In this document: piece by piece, positions 27,350 through 37,096 of the stretch
Position numbering within the stretch: the stretch's first letter is position 1
How the letters are laid out: each line of letters starts with the position of its first letter
Source of the DNA: Actimicrobium antarcticum
GTDB lineage: Bacteria; Pseudomonadota; Gammaproteobacteria; Burkholderiales; Burkholderiaceae_D
NCBI RefSeq assembly: GCF_039536745.1
Contig: NZ_BAAAZE010000010.1
Span: 124,001-188,000, forward strand
DNA: 64,000 bases
Reading direction: 5' to 3'
Made by a program: the position numbers and the translations under genes
Notes under the pieces: generated by a model
Told to the model about the DNA's origin: nothing
Databases searched by the model: none
Seen by the model: the letters and a program-made list of their open reading frames with translations, nothing else

Positions 27350-30277
27350 TTAGCCGGAAAAACAGGCACGTATCCACGATCGTTCTCGTGGGCGTTGTGC
27401 CTCTGCTGCAGCGGCCCTTGCTGCGGCGAGTTCGGCTGCCGCGGCTGCCGCCTCTGTTTGTAATGTGGTCGTTTGCAGTCGCGCTTGTTCGAGTTGTGCG
27501 GCTACGTCGGCGCGCTCCTGCGCCATGCGCTGTGCCGCGTCATGCAATGCGATGACTGCATCGGCATTTCCTTGAGCTGCACTAAGTTGGTAGAGTTCGA
27601 GTGCGCGTCCCATGTCTACCGATAGCCCGCCAAAGCCTTGCGCGTACATGCCGCCTAAGGCGAGCTGACTTTCTGCATGTTGATGCAGCACACCTTTTTC
27701 AAAAAAATGTCGTGCCCTGTTCTGATCTGGTTGTTGATGTACCAGTCCGTCCGCACAGATTGTTCCCAGTCCAAACTGAAATGTCGCGTCCTCGGCTGCA
27801 TCGCTGCTGAAGGAACGCGTCTTGAAGCTGTCGATCAGCTTTGAAAGATGGTCATAAAGACATTCACCAGCGACATCTTTCACGGCGAGTAACGGGCGTG
27901 TTTTTTCCGGTTTCTCATTCAGTGCATCACGCATGTCACGCAGGCTCATCGCAATGCGGTTCCGGATACGTTTTGCCGTTTCATCTGTACCCATGTTTAT
28001 GTAGGCCAGGGCCTCATCACTGTAGGGCGAGTGTTCTCCAGCGGCGTCCTGCCAGGCGTGCAGATAGCGCAAATTGGCGATTGCGTAGCGGACAATATTG
28101 ATGGCACGTTCCGGTTTCTTGAATTGCGTGCCATGAAACCGGTCACGGGTAACTGCCACGTGGTTAAAGAGGTTGCCTTCGACGATTCCGGCCAAAAACT
28201 CGTCGTAATGTTTTTTGATGATGTAGCAAGTCATCTTGAATGACGTGCAGCGATCGGTGTCAACGTCGAAGTCGTCGCATTGCGTCGCACCGGTGGCCGC
28301 GGTCATTTCGAACCTGACACTGTGCCCGCTTGCTGTCGTGCCGTGAGGCCGTAGTACCAGTCGCATTTCATTTCCAGGCGCATTACTGCTCATTAAAATT
28401 ACATCTTTTGCAATACCGTTGGGACCAGGCTCGCCCGGTAAATGCCGTACACCCAATTGGAGCTGATCAGGGAGAATTTTGCTGTCCGTTCCCGGTCGCC
28501 ACAATCCGAGCTGTCGCTCTCCGGTATCTTTCCGACACGATCCGGCAACCAGAGCCATATCGCCGAGTGCGCTATCGTAGGCGTGCAATCCTTCAAAGAT
28601 TGGGCCTAGTGTGCCTGTTGCCACATGACGACCCTGCGTGACGCGAAACGTTTGCAAGGCCGGAATGAACGCTACCTTGCCTGTCTCTGTCACGCCGTTG
28701 CGCAGTACATAACTCACTTCGTCCGGGTGGTTAAGCTGGATGCGTGCGAGCTGTTCGGAGATAAATTGCTGCCTTAACTCCATGCGTTCGGCCGCACTCC
28801 AGCTTGCTGCCTCCTGAAGCAAAGGCAGCGTGCTGTGCTGACGTTGTTGCGCCATTCGCAGTGCATCGTCGGCTTTGCCAGTTTCCTGTGGCGGCACATT
28901 CCACAGGCAAAAAAAGCGGGCATCATTGACCGCGTCGGGATCAGAGCGCTGCTCGATCAATAGCTGCAAGAGATTTTTTCCACTCTCGCTGATCATCGAC
29001 AAATCGGAAATGAATGGATGTCTGCCATAGGTCTGGTTGCCAATCTTGTCTTTTTGCAGGCTCATAAGGGCACTGTCCTGAGCAAGTGTGTAAAGCAGCT
29101 GAAAATGGTCAGGACGCACTCCTGCTGCCGCTAACCCCGTTTTTGCAAATTCGATCAGACCCTTGCTAGACCACAGCACGACCTGCTCCTTGTCCGCAAT
29201 ACCGATTGACTTCCCCAGTTTGTGTGAAAGAAGATGCGTCAAGGTAAGGGGGCCGTGTTGCGCATCGAAGCTGTGGCCGGGCAGGTTACCAATCTGCTGG
29301 CGGATTTCCAAAGCATGGTCAATGCCAGCCACGCAGTCCAGATTAACCAGCACGCCAAGCAGGTCGCGCGGTGCCGGCATCAGCAGGTGTTCGTTAGGCG
29401 GCAGCGAGCCCCATTCGCCGACCATTTTTGTGTAGTGATTCTTCTTGGCGGGATTCGCCATGCCTTTCCGAAGATAGGCCGCGATTTGGGTATCGCCATC
29501 GAAATCCTTGATTTTGAGGCGCGCATGCACCAGCAACGGATCAATGTTCGCTTTTTCTTCATGGTCAATCGTGTCCAGAAAAGTCAGGAGATCGGCCTTG
29601 TTCCATTGATCGGGGGGCTTGATGGCCGTTGCAAGTCGGGCGATCAGGAACTTGCTGGAGATATCGCTGATGACCGAATCGGGAGGTTGCGAATGATGGA
29701 AGTGGCGGTTGCCTCGCAACGCCAGTTCGGCATATTTTTCTCGCGCCATTGCCACGTCTTCGCGTAATTTCAGCGGCATGTCTTTCCGGTTATTGATCAG
29801 CGAACCGGTCGTGCCCAGTTCATTAAACTTGTCATTGAGATAGCGCGCGTATTCGGTGTAATCAAAGTCAGGATTGTCCGCCGCGTTGCCGCTAAATTTC
29901 TTGGCCCGAGACAGGCGGTGGGTATGGACGTCTCCTTTGTAGGAAAGAACAGACGCCGTGGCGGGAGAGAAGACGAGCCCCGAGGTGTTGGTCCAGCCGC
30001 GATTGTTATAAGTCTTGTGAAACCCCACGCCAACCAGCGTGGCAGGCGTGGGGATCTTGTCATCCAGAGCAACCAGCTTGGTTAGCTGGGCACGGACGAT
30101 GGCGCCGTCGTTCGCGAGTGATCCGGCATCGCGACGCACCTTGTGGATGTAGACGCCTTTGTCATTGATTTCCCGGGACAGTGCAGTCACCGAAGCCGGA
30201 ATCGGTGCGTTGTCCAGCGGGGGTAACCGCAATGGTCCAGGGTCGCGCGTGCTGCTGTAGGGGTTAGTGACGGGCAT
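27350..30277 (-). CDS. Ankyrin/Sel1-repeat effector-like protein (intact paralogue)
   Basis: A 975-residue protein with no signal peptide or membrane segment. N-terminal 20 residues are Pro/Ser/Thr-rich. Residues about 35-130 hold a conserved block shared with the amber-split paralogue (KGVYIHKV, LVGVGFHKTYN, GLVFSPATASVLSYKGD) that I cannot assign to a family. A central ankyrin-like unit lies near 434-495 (GKNLLQLLIEQ ... DDALRMAQQRQH), Sel1-like repeats near 826-915 (ARHFFEKGVLHQHAESQLAL; ALELYQLSAAQGNADA), then an Ala-rich coiled coil and a basic tail. Ankyrin and Sel1 repeats bind proteins and are common in host-directed effectors. Starts 24 bp after the macro-Nudix-phosphatase gene, so co-transcribed. 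Function inferred only. Confidence 0.75.
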   Translation of the reverse strand: MPVTNPYSSTRDPGPLRLPPLDNAPIPASVTALSREINDKGVYIHKVRRDAGSLANDGAIVRAQLTKLVALDDKIPTPATLVGVGFHKTYNNRGWTNTSGLVFSPATASVLSYKGDVHTHRLSRAKKFSGNAADNPDFDYTEYARYLNDKFNELGTTGSLINNRKDMPLKLREDVAMAREKYAELALRGNRHFHHSQPPDSVISDISSKFLIARLATAIKPPDQWNKADLLTFLDTIDHEEKANIDPLLVHARLKIKDFDGDTQIAAYLRKGMANPAKKNHYTKMVGEWGSLPPNEHLLMPAPRDLLGVLVNLDCVAGIDHALEIRQQIGNLPGHSFDAQHGPLTLTHLLSHKLGKSIGIADKEQVVLWSSKGLIEFAKTGLAAAGVRPDHFQLLYTLAQDSALMSLQKDKIGNQTYGRHPFISDLSMISESGKNLLQLLIEQRSDPDAVNDARFFCLWNVPPQETGKADDALRMAQQRQHSTLPLLQEAASWSAAERMELRQQFISEQLARIQLNHPDEVSYVLRNGVTETGKVAFIPALQTFRVTQGRHVATGTLGPIFEGLHAYDSALGDMALVAGSCRKDTGERQLGLWRPGTDSKILPDQLQLGVRHLPGEPGPNGIAKDVILMSSNAPGNEMRLVLRPHGTTASGHSVRFEMTAATGATQCDDFDVDTDRCTSFKMTCYIIKKHYDEFLAGIVEGNLFNHVAVTRDRFHGTQFKKPERAINIVRYAIANLRYLHAWQDAAGEHSPYSDEALAYINMGTDETAKRIRNRIAMSLRDMRDALNEKPEKTRPLLAVKDVAGECLYDHLSKLIDSFKTRSFSSDAAEDATFQFGLGTICADGLVHQQPDQNRARHFFEKGVLHQHAESQLALGGMYAQGFGGLSVDMGRALELYQLSAAQGNADAVIALHDAAQRMAQERADVAAQLEQARLQTTTLQTEAAAAAAELAAARAAAAEAQRPRERSWIRACFSG

Positions 30278-30301
30278 GATGACGTTCGTTACAAAAGAGG
30301 A

Positions 30302-33300
30302 TCAGGCAACGCTGGCACGAATGGCTTTTGGACTCAACATGCCATCGACAATCTCGCTGTCAAAATGCTGTTGCAGGAGAGCTTTGATGATGAGCGGGAA
30401 CTGTACAGTCGCGACGAACTGCTCACCGCGTGCCTGGCGTCCCTTAATGAGCACGTCCCGCACGATAGCCAGGAAATCGGAGACCGACAGTTTGGTGTCC
30501 GGATTCGATCTGGTCGCGGCAGCAATCGCTGTTTCAATTTTCTCGCTGGCAGCGAGGAACGTAATGAGGGTGCCGGTTCTGCCCACGCCATGGCTGCAGT
30601 GGATCAAGACCGTATCCTTGTCTTTGCTATTCAGGACAATTTGGTTTGCGAGATCGATCAGCGCATCAACTTCAATTGCCTTTTTGTCTGGCCATGCGGT
30701 GAAATGCATGCGCTGGACTTCTTTTGTACCTCCGCCCTTATGCGGTTTTATCTGAATCATGGATTCGTTAATGTGCGGGTTAGCCCCCTGGAGCGGAATA
30801 GACCGTAATTCATATGTTGGGAGCTCAAGCGGTTTTTCGCCAACCGGCGCATACGAATCGTCGTATTTCTTCTCTCCGGGCTCCGTCAGGTCCACTATCA
30901 GACTGACCTCCTTGATCGGAACGTCCGGAATGAGCAGCTTGCTGTCTGTCGTCGCACGCCAGAAATCATCCCGATTTTCCCTACCTGGCATGCTATTGCC
31001 CAATGGATATTGTGCCGCGATGTAGTTGCGGCTTACCCCAAGCTCAATCCGGTTTGCATGGAGGTAGCGCGGAGCGCTGCCCGTTGCGCCGGGTATTCTC
31101 AACGCCGTGCTTTTTTGCGGCTGGCGGCTATCAATGCGTGAAAGTACTTGATTTTCCGGAACGAGATCGATACCCCTATCTTTACGCTGTCCTCCGATAT
31201 ATCTCATCGCTTCGGATGCTTCTTGCGCCATGTCTTCAAACAATGGGCCGTCAACGTCATATCCTGGGCTGCGAAGTAGTTCTTCCAGGCGGCTAAAAGC
31301 ACCGGTCGCGTCATAAGACAAATTAAAGCGGCTCAGATTTAAGACTTGATTTTCACGTTTGTTGTTGGGTCTGGTCATCATGCCCCTCAGCTCGTTCATC
31401 GGCACAAGATGTACGGCTTGCGATTCCCAGCCAACATCTGCAGGAGTGCCGCCAATGCGTTCTGCCAGGTAATAGCGTGTTTTTTGTTTTTCGCCTTGGT
31501 AGTCGCACAGAAAGGCGGTCAACTTGACCTGCAGCCCGGATTCTTCATAGGCTTCCTTGCGGGCGGTCGCTTGCGGCGACCACTTAACCAACGGATCGTC
31601 ATCGTCAACAGTCTGTCCTTTCGGGAACGTGTTTTTCATCCCGGCAAAGCCACCCGTTGGTGCGACGACCCAGACCCGGCCATCATTTTCGCGAATCATT
31701 ACCCCTGCAGCGTCGATACCGTCGCTAGGTGGCTCACCCGCTAGTACAACATCCCCTTCCTCCCACTTCGCTTGGGTGGTAGGCACCTCATTCCAACTCT
31801 CGAAAGGGACGGGACTTGAGGGTATGTGTGTGGGTAGCGCTGTCGCCAGGTCGAACTGGAGTGTGTCGTCCTGGCGCTTTTTGAGCGCGATAGGTGCAAA
31901 GCTGGCGCGTTTGTCAGAATTGCCAAAATCGGTAAGCGCTGTTGCTGGAATAGGCGTTGGCATGTTGTTGGGCAATCGCAACAGTGCTTGATAGTATTGA
32001 TGCTCGTCGAACTTCTTCTTTTGTGCGATTACATCGTTAACAATCGCTTGCTGGCCAACGTCGGTACATTGAAAATCCACGCTGATCGGAGTACCTGGAG
32101 CTCGCTCCTGCCGGACCACAGCAGCCACAGCGAGTGCCGTCATCTGCTCAAAGGGGATGCCTAGCTGCCCCTGTTTCCTTGATTGTGTGGGAGCCAGCAG
32201 ATTTGCAGAAAATCCGACGGACTTCAGGCCGCTAGTGACTGCGGCAGCGAGAGTCTTACCAACATATTTCACGACTTGCTCTGGCAAATGCGGACGGGTG
32301 CTTCGCGGGTGCTGGGGTGGCAGACCTGTCACGAGGACGTATTTTGGTGTCTGTGAACCTTGGGGAAACTTGTTCAGCGGGCGAGAAATTAATTCACGAA
32401 CGGGTGTGAAGCTCGCGGTGCCACCGGACTGAGCATGGGTGCGTGCGGTGGCAAGGGCGTCTGTAAAGTGCTGATTGTCGAAGGTCATATTGCTACCGAC
32501 GGCAATGCCATCAACCGGCATGGCGTCGATATTCGCGAGACTGGTGCGGATCACCGGCGTGGGTTTCACTGTTGGCGTCACCGCAGCGAGAAGCGGCCTG
32601 ATAGCCGAAGACTGCGCTCGGGCATACTGACTCGGCTGGCCACCTCGCTCTCTTAATTTTTTCTCAAGTGCAATTACTAACTGTTCAACCTGTGGCAGCG
32701 AATGCACGAACCCGGGTCTTATCTCCCTTTGGTCTTCAACGAACTTGCAAACCTGTTTCCCGATATCGTCCTCGTTCTTGACCGTGCCATCGGCTATCCG
32801 CAGGCAAACATCCCGATAGGTCATCAACGTCGCATTGCGACCGTAGCCGGCCTGGCTAAGGATCAGGGGATCGTGTTCGTGTATCGGTTCATTCGGTGGA
32901 TTCGGCAGTAATTTTTTGTGCTGATCCAGGATCGCGCTTGCTCGGGCGATTGTCTCCGCCGAGAGCAAGGCATCTTGAAACGGCAATCCCGCTTGCGTGA
33001 CCGGCACAGTAATTGTCTTACCGGGGGAATTATCGTCGGTGACCGTCAGCAGATACCGACGGCATCCCTCGACGGCAGGCTCTTGCGTCGCAATCTCAAA
33101 GCTTTGCACTGTGTAGCGATCACCCAGTTTTAGCGGTGAAGCACTATTCTCTTTGATTTTTTTCAGCTCTTTTTCCAGCAACTGGACGACAGCGGTATTG
33201 CTCCGGTTCTTATTATCGAGCGTCCGCTCAGACACGAATTGATAAATGCCCAATCCCGACTCCAGCCCTTCAAATAGAAAATCTTTATAGGTTTTTTCGT

Positions 33301-33688
33301 GTGGTGACTGACCGATTTTGTAGATAACGGTTTTTTGGGTTTCCGCGGTGTTCGTTACCTTGTGCGCGATCTCGAACTTGCTTGCGTGAATTGGCGTGCC
33401 ATTGTCAGTAGTCGAGGACTTCGTCTTGATCCAAATGGTCCCTCGGTTGTCGGGGCAGAGGATCCCGGTGTCGTTGGGCTCGACGATATTCTCGACGAAG
33501 TCGTCTTTTGATTGAGTTCTGGATGAACGCAAGGTGCTCCACCAATGCTTCAGTCGCTCTAAACGCCACGTTGGCAAACGTGAACCGCTTGCTGGATTGG
33601 CCTGTAACGCCTTGCTTATATGCTGATCGTACCGAGGAATCGCTCGCAAAACTGGCGAAGTGGATGGGGAGGCTGGTCGGGGAGACAT
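30302..33688 (-). CDS. Multidomain effector-like protein: pseudo-PTP / macro-like / Nudix / tyrosine phosphatase
   Basis: 1128 residues, no signal peptide, Ser/Pro-rich N-terminus (MSPRPASPSTSP). C-terminal classical tyrosine phosphatase (about 850-1115): SRNYIAAQYP, FWRATTDSK, WPD loop FTAWPDKK (Trp999-Asp1001), P-loop HCSHGVGRTG (Cys1031, Arg1037), so active-looking. Nudix domain about 660-760 with ARKEAYEESGL (Arg710, Glu715-716) and about five extra residues in the Nudix box. Residues about 395-570 resemble a macro domain (VDGIAVGSN; KYVLVTGLP; LKSVGFSANL). Residues about 60-360 resemble a second phosphatase domain whose CX5R loop reads SQAGYGR, Ser278 replacing Cys. Combination suggests handling of ADP-ribose and phosphotyrosine inside a host; inference. 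First gene of the block. Confidence 0.8.
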   Translation of the reverse strand: MSPRPASPSTSPVLRAIPRYDQHISKALQANPASGSRLPTWRLERLKHWWSTLRSSRTQSKDDFVENIVEPNDTGILCPDNRGTIWIKTKSSTTDNGTPIHASKFEIAHKVTNTAETQKTVIYKIGQSPHEKTYKDFLFEGLESGLGIYQFVSERTLDNKNRSNTAVVQLLEKELKKIKENSASPLKLGDRYTVQSFEIATQEPAVEGCRRYLLTVTDDNSPGKTITVPVTQAGLPFQDALLSAETIARASAILDQHKKLLPNPPNEPIHEHDPLILSQAGYGRNATLMTYRDVCLRIADGTVKNEDDIGKQVCKFVEDQREIRPGFVHSLPQVEQLVIALEKKLRERGGQPSQYARAQSSAIRPLLAAVTPTVKPTPVIRTSLANIDAMPVDGIAVGSNMTFDNQHFTDALATARTHAQSGGTASFTPVRELISRPLNKFPQGSQTPKYVLVTGLPPQHPRSTRPHLPEQVVKYVGKTLAAAVTSGLKSVGFSANLLAPTQSRKQGQLGIPFEQMTALAVAAVVRQERAPGTPISVDFQCTDVGQQAIVNDVIAQKKKFDEHQYYQALLRLPNNMPTPIPATALTDFGNSDKRASFAPIALKKRQDDTLQFDLATALPTHIPSSPVPFESWNEVPTTQAKWEEGDVVLAGEPPSDGIDAAGVMIRENDGRVWVVAPTGGFAGMKNTFPKGQTVDDDDPLVKWSPQATARKEAYEESGLQVKLTAFLCDYQGEKQKTRYYLAERIGGTPADVGWESQAVHLVPMNELRGMMTRPNNKRENQVLNLSRFNLSYDATGAFSRLEELLRSPGYDVDGPLFEDMAQEASEAMRYIGGQRKDRGIDLVPENQVLSRIDSRQPQKSTALRIPGATGSAPRYLHANRIELGVSRNYIAAQYPLGNSMPGRENRDDFWRATTDSKLLIPDVPIKEVSLIVDLTEPGEKKYDDSYAPVGEKPLELPTYELRSIPLQGANPHINESMIQIKPHKGGGTKEVQRMHFTAWPDKKAIEVDALIDLANQIVLNSKDKDTVLIHCSHGVGRTGTLITFLAASEKIETAIAAATRSNPDTKLSVSDFLAIVRDVLIKGRQARGEQFVATVQFPLIIKALLQQHFDSEIVDGMLSPKAIRASVA

Positions 33689-34140
33689 GGTTCATTCCAA
33701 AAAAGACTGGCAGCGATGTCGCTGCAGCGTGATCAGCCGACGATGCCTGCACCTCTGAATTACTGTGGCCGTGGTCAACCGATCGGATTTATTCCGGTCC
33801 TTCATGGGCTACGGCGGGTGCGCTGTTTACCAATGCCGGACAAGAATCCCTGATATATGTCGTTGACAGGTGATTAGTTCCAGCATGATTTGTCGAAGGT
33901 ATTGAAGCAAGATTTTTTGGCGGGAATGGATTGGGAGCGGGCCATCGTTTTCGGCAATCTGAAATTTTGACGGGCTTGGCCGCGGAACCCCTACCGGGGC
34001 ACTAAGCCCAACGCCGCGACATCTTTCTGCCATCGTTCGCTTGCATTCACGAAACTCCGCAAAGCCAGCAAGACGTTTCGAGGTAAGCACTTTATTAAAC
34101 ACACCCCATCCACCGCAACGGCGTGGATCACGTAGTCACG
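33689..34140. other. Intergenic region: effector promoter side and IS66 end
   Basis: About 450 bp. The part next to 33688 should hold the promoter of the effector block; only a weak hrp-box-like sequence was found (33768-33795). GTAAGCAC at 34083 resembles the GTAA-starting terminal repeat of IS66 elements and may mark the element's left end, about 55 bp beyond the tnpC stop. No gene seen. Confidence 0.4.
33768..33795 (-). promoter_or_regulatory. Weak hrp-box-like sequence upstream of the effector block
   Basis: On the minus strand GGAATA, 15 bases, CCACGGC. GGAA and CCAC match the HrpL consensus GGAACC-N15/16-CCACNNA with correct spacing, but two bases of the first element and the final A do not. 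It lies 80 bp before the start codon. Unconvincing alone; listed because two other loci in the window have much better boxes. Confidence 0.2.
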
Positions 34141-35785
34141 TCACGCGCTAGTCGGCGCGGCTGGCGGCTGGAAGTTGAACGGCAGCAGATCAGTGATGTC
34201 GGCGTCGACTGAGCGCAGCGGCAATTCGGTGAGCACATGGCGCAGATAACGATAGGGCTGGACGTTGCAGGCACGGCAGGTCAGCATGATGCTGTCGACG
34301 ATCGCACTGACTGTCGCCCATGCCACCGTGTCCGCGAACAGCCACGCCTTGCGGCCGATGGCAAACGGTCGGATGTCGCGTTCAATGACATTGTTGTCGA
34401 TTGGGGCGCAGCCGTCATCGATGTAACGGATCACATATTTCCATTGCCCCAGCACATCGCCGATCGCCTTGCCAATCAGCGATTGCGGCAACACTTCCTG
34501 CTGATGCTTGACCAGCCAGGCATACCGTGTATGGAGCACCCCGCGACTATGCTCCTGCCGCAGGCGGTATGTGTACTGCTCAGGGGTTTCGCCGTCGGGC
34601 GGCTTGCCGCGGGCTTTCTTCTCGATCTGGTACAGCTTGCCGATGGTATCCAGCGCCTGCCGGGCGCGTCCATTGGGATGTTTCTGCGCCTTGAGCGCCT
34701 CGTCAAAGCGATGCCGCACGTGCGCCATGCAACCAAGGTGGATGACTCCCTTGAGCATGCGCCAGGCCGCGTAGCCATCGGTCATGATGGCACCGGAGTA
34801 GCCGTCCAGGAAGCGTTCCGGATGGGCATGTCCGCGCCCCGGCTGGTAGTCGAACAGCACCACCGGTTGCACACTGTCGGCGGCACTGCGGTAGACCCAC
34901 ATGGTCGAGCTGCTCTGGGCCGTGCGGCCCACCTCCTTGAGCACCTGCACCGGTGTTTCGTCGCCATGGATGATGTGCTGGCGCAGCAGTGTCTGCCGCA
35001 TCGCCTTGTAAAGCCGTTCCAGCCAGTCTTCGCTGCTGCGGATGACCCAGCGGCCCATCGTGCCGCGTCTGATGTCCACGTCGTTGCGCTCGAGCACCGA
35101 TTCCATCCGGTACAGCGGCAGGCCGTCGGCATATTTGGCCGTCAGGATGGTCGCCACCGTACTGGCGCTGGCGATGTTGCCCGGGATCGGTTGTGCCGGC
35201 ATCGGGCTGGTGATGATCGGGCTGATCAGCGCGTGGCGCTCACAATGACGGCAGGCGTATTTGAAGCGCACATGCTGGAGCACGCTGACTTGCGCCGGCA
35301 CGATGTGCAATTTGTTCGGTGACGTCCTCGCCCATGCGGTGCGACGTGCCCTGGCAGTAGCTACAGACCTTGTCGGCGTCGGGTAAGTCGTGCTCGACTT
35401 GCTTACGCCGCAGGTGCGCCGGCAGGGGGTGGTGACCGCGCTTCTTGCCCGGGGACGGTGTGCCATCGGCTGCCTCGGTGGTGTCGGCGTGGTCGTCGGC
35501 GTTGTCGGGTGTCGTTAGCGCGGGCAACCCCGATTCGGCTTCGTTGAACAGGCAGCCTTGCAGGCCATGCTTCTCGGAGGACGGCGCAAAGCGCTTGAGT
35601 TGTGCCAACCGGAACTGCTCTTCCAGCACACCGATGCGCTGCTCCAGCGCGGCAATGTACTGCTCGCGCGTGGCGATGTGCTGTTCGCGCGCAGCCGGGT
35701 GTTGCTGGTGGGCCGCTTCGCGTTTAAGAACGCAAACGCGCAGCGTGGCAGGGAGGGCATCGAGCAGGTCAGGGGAAAATGGCAT
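34083..35785 (-). mobile_element. IS66-family element, partial and frameshifted (tnpC only)
   Basis: tnpC is present in two frames: the N-terminal part from 35785 (MPFSPDLLDALPATLR, coiled coil, first Cys pair CSYC) and the catalytic part ending at 34141 (second Cys pair CRHC; DDE segments IHGDETPVQVL, MTDGYAAW and NVIERDIRP). They join where the coding strand reads GAACAAATTGCAC (around 35308-35316): removing one A converts TEQ-IAHRAG to TEQ-LHIVPAQ, the normal family sequence. A single-base insertion therefore kills the transposase. tnpA and tnpB are absent upstream, so the element is incomplete and can move only in trans. It separates the effector island from the prp operon. Confidence 0.88.
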
Positions 35786-35901
35786 GAGGGCATGCCGCTG
35801 CTTGACGCATGACCGCCGTTGTTCCCGCCGAAGCGCGAGAGCGACCTGCGGGCAACTTTCGCGGCCACTAACGAAGTACTCAGGGCATCAGGTAGGCGCA
35901 A

Positions 35902-37083
35902 TTACACCGGCACCCGCACCGTACCCTCCATCAACACCCGCGCACTACGGCTCATGATGGCCTTCGCAACGCGCCATTCGCCGTCAACCTGACTGGCTTC
36001 CGCACCGACCCGCAACGTCCCCGACGGATGGCCGAAACGCACCGCGTTGCGCGCCCCGCCCCCGGCTGCCTGATTGACCAGCGTGCCCGGTATGGCTGCC
36101 GCAGTGCCAATCGCCACCGCTGCCGTACCCATCATGGCGTGATGCAGTTTGCCCATCGACAGCGCGCGTACCAGCAGATCGATATCCGCCACCGTCACCT
36201 GCTTGCCACTCGACGACACATACGCCACCGGTGCTGCCACGAACGCGACTTTCGGCGTGTGCTGGCGATTGGCAGCTTCGTCAATGTGCTTGATCAAGCC
36301 CATGCGTACTGCACCGTAGGCACGGATGGTTTCGAACATGGCCAGCGCTTTCTCGTCGCCATTGATCGCTTCCTGCAGCTCGGTGCCGGTGTAGCCAATG
36401 GCGTCGGCGTTGATGAAAATCGTCGGAATGCCTGCGTTGATCATCGTCACCGTGAACGTGCCGACACCGGGCACTTCCAGCGTATCGACCACGTTCCCGG
36501 TCGGGAACATCGCGCCGCCTGCGCCCTCTTCGTCAGCCGCCGGATCGATAAATTCGAGCTGTACCTCGGCGGCCGGGAAGGTCACGCCGTCGAGTTCGAA
36601 GTCGCCGGTTTCCTGTACCTCGCGATGGCTGATCGGCACGTGCGCGATGATGGTCTTGCCGATGTTGGCTTGCCAGATACGCACGGTGGCAATGCCGTTG
36701 TCCGGGATGCGGCTGGCATGCACCAGACCGCTGCTGATGGCAAACGCACCAACCGCTGCCGACAGATTTCCGCAGTTGCCGCTCCAGTCGACGAACGGCT
36801 TGTCGATGGCGACCTGGCCGAACAGGTAATCGACGTCATGTTCCGGTTTGCCGCTGCGCGACAGGATGACGGTCTTGCTGGTGCTGGAGGTGGCCGCACC
36901 CATGCCGTCGATCTGCTTGCCGTACGGGTCGGGACTGCCTATCACGCGCAGCAACAAGGCGTCGCGTTCCGGGCCGGGAACCTGGGCCGAGAAGGGTAAA
37001 TCCTGCAGGCGGAAGAACACGCCTTTGCTGGTACCGCCGCGCATGTAGGTGGCGGGGATTTTGATCTGGGGTGCATGGATCAT
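35902..37083 (-). CDS. prpF: PrpF, 2-methylaconitate cis-trans isomerase
   Basis: Isomerase needed with AcnD for the 2-methylcitrate cycle of propionate breakdown. The protein is 393 residues and matches the PrpF family throughout: MRGGTSKGVFF near residue 14 (with the catalytic Lys), an SPDPYGKQIDG segment near 51, the DWSGNCGNLSAAVG loop near 98-111 with the Cys, and a C-terminal GHPSGTLRVG. The start is ATG at 37083. It is the last gene of prpB-prpC-acnD-prpF; an intrinsic-terminator-like hairpin separates it from acnD, so its level may be set by read-through. Confidence 0.95.
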   Translation of the reverse strand: MIHAPQIKIPATYMRGGTSKGVFFRLQDLPFSAQVPGPERDALLLRVIGSPDPYGKQIDGMGAATSSTSKTVILSRSGKPEHDVDYLFGQVAIDKPFVDWSGNCGNLSAAVGAFAISSGLVHASRIPDNGIATVRIWQANIGKTIIAHVPISHREVQETGDFELDGVTFPAAEVQLEFIDPAADEEGAGGAMFPTGNVVDTLEVPGVGTFTVTMINAGIPTIFINADAIGYTGTELQEAINGDEKALAMFETIRAYGAVRMGLIKHIDEAANRQHTPKVAFVAAPVAYVSSSGKQVTVADIDLLVRALSMGKLHHAMMGTAAVAIGTAAAIPGTLVNQAAGGGARNAVRFGHPSGTLRVGAEASQVDGEWRVAKAIMSRSARVLMEGTVRVPV

Positions 37084-37096
37084 GAGCTTTTTCCTG

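Noticed and set aside
33405..33752. Overlapping minus-strand frame MNHVSPTSLPIHF... across the start of the large effector gene
   Set aside because: It shares the ribosome-site region but ends after 115 codons with an Arg-rich shadow tail, while the main frame carries recognisable domains.
33854..33881. GGAACT-N15-ACATATA as an hrp box for the effector block
   Set aside because: The first element fits but the second (ACATATA) misses two of the four CCAC bases and lies about 165 bp from the start; not supportable.
34237..35322. 361-codon plus-strand frame
   Set aside because: Antisense to the IS66 tnpC gene; no domain and shadow-type composition.
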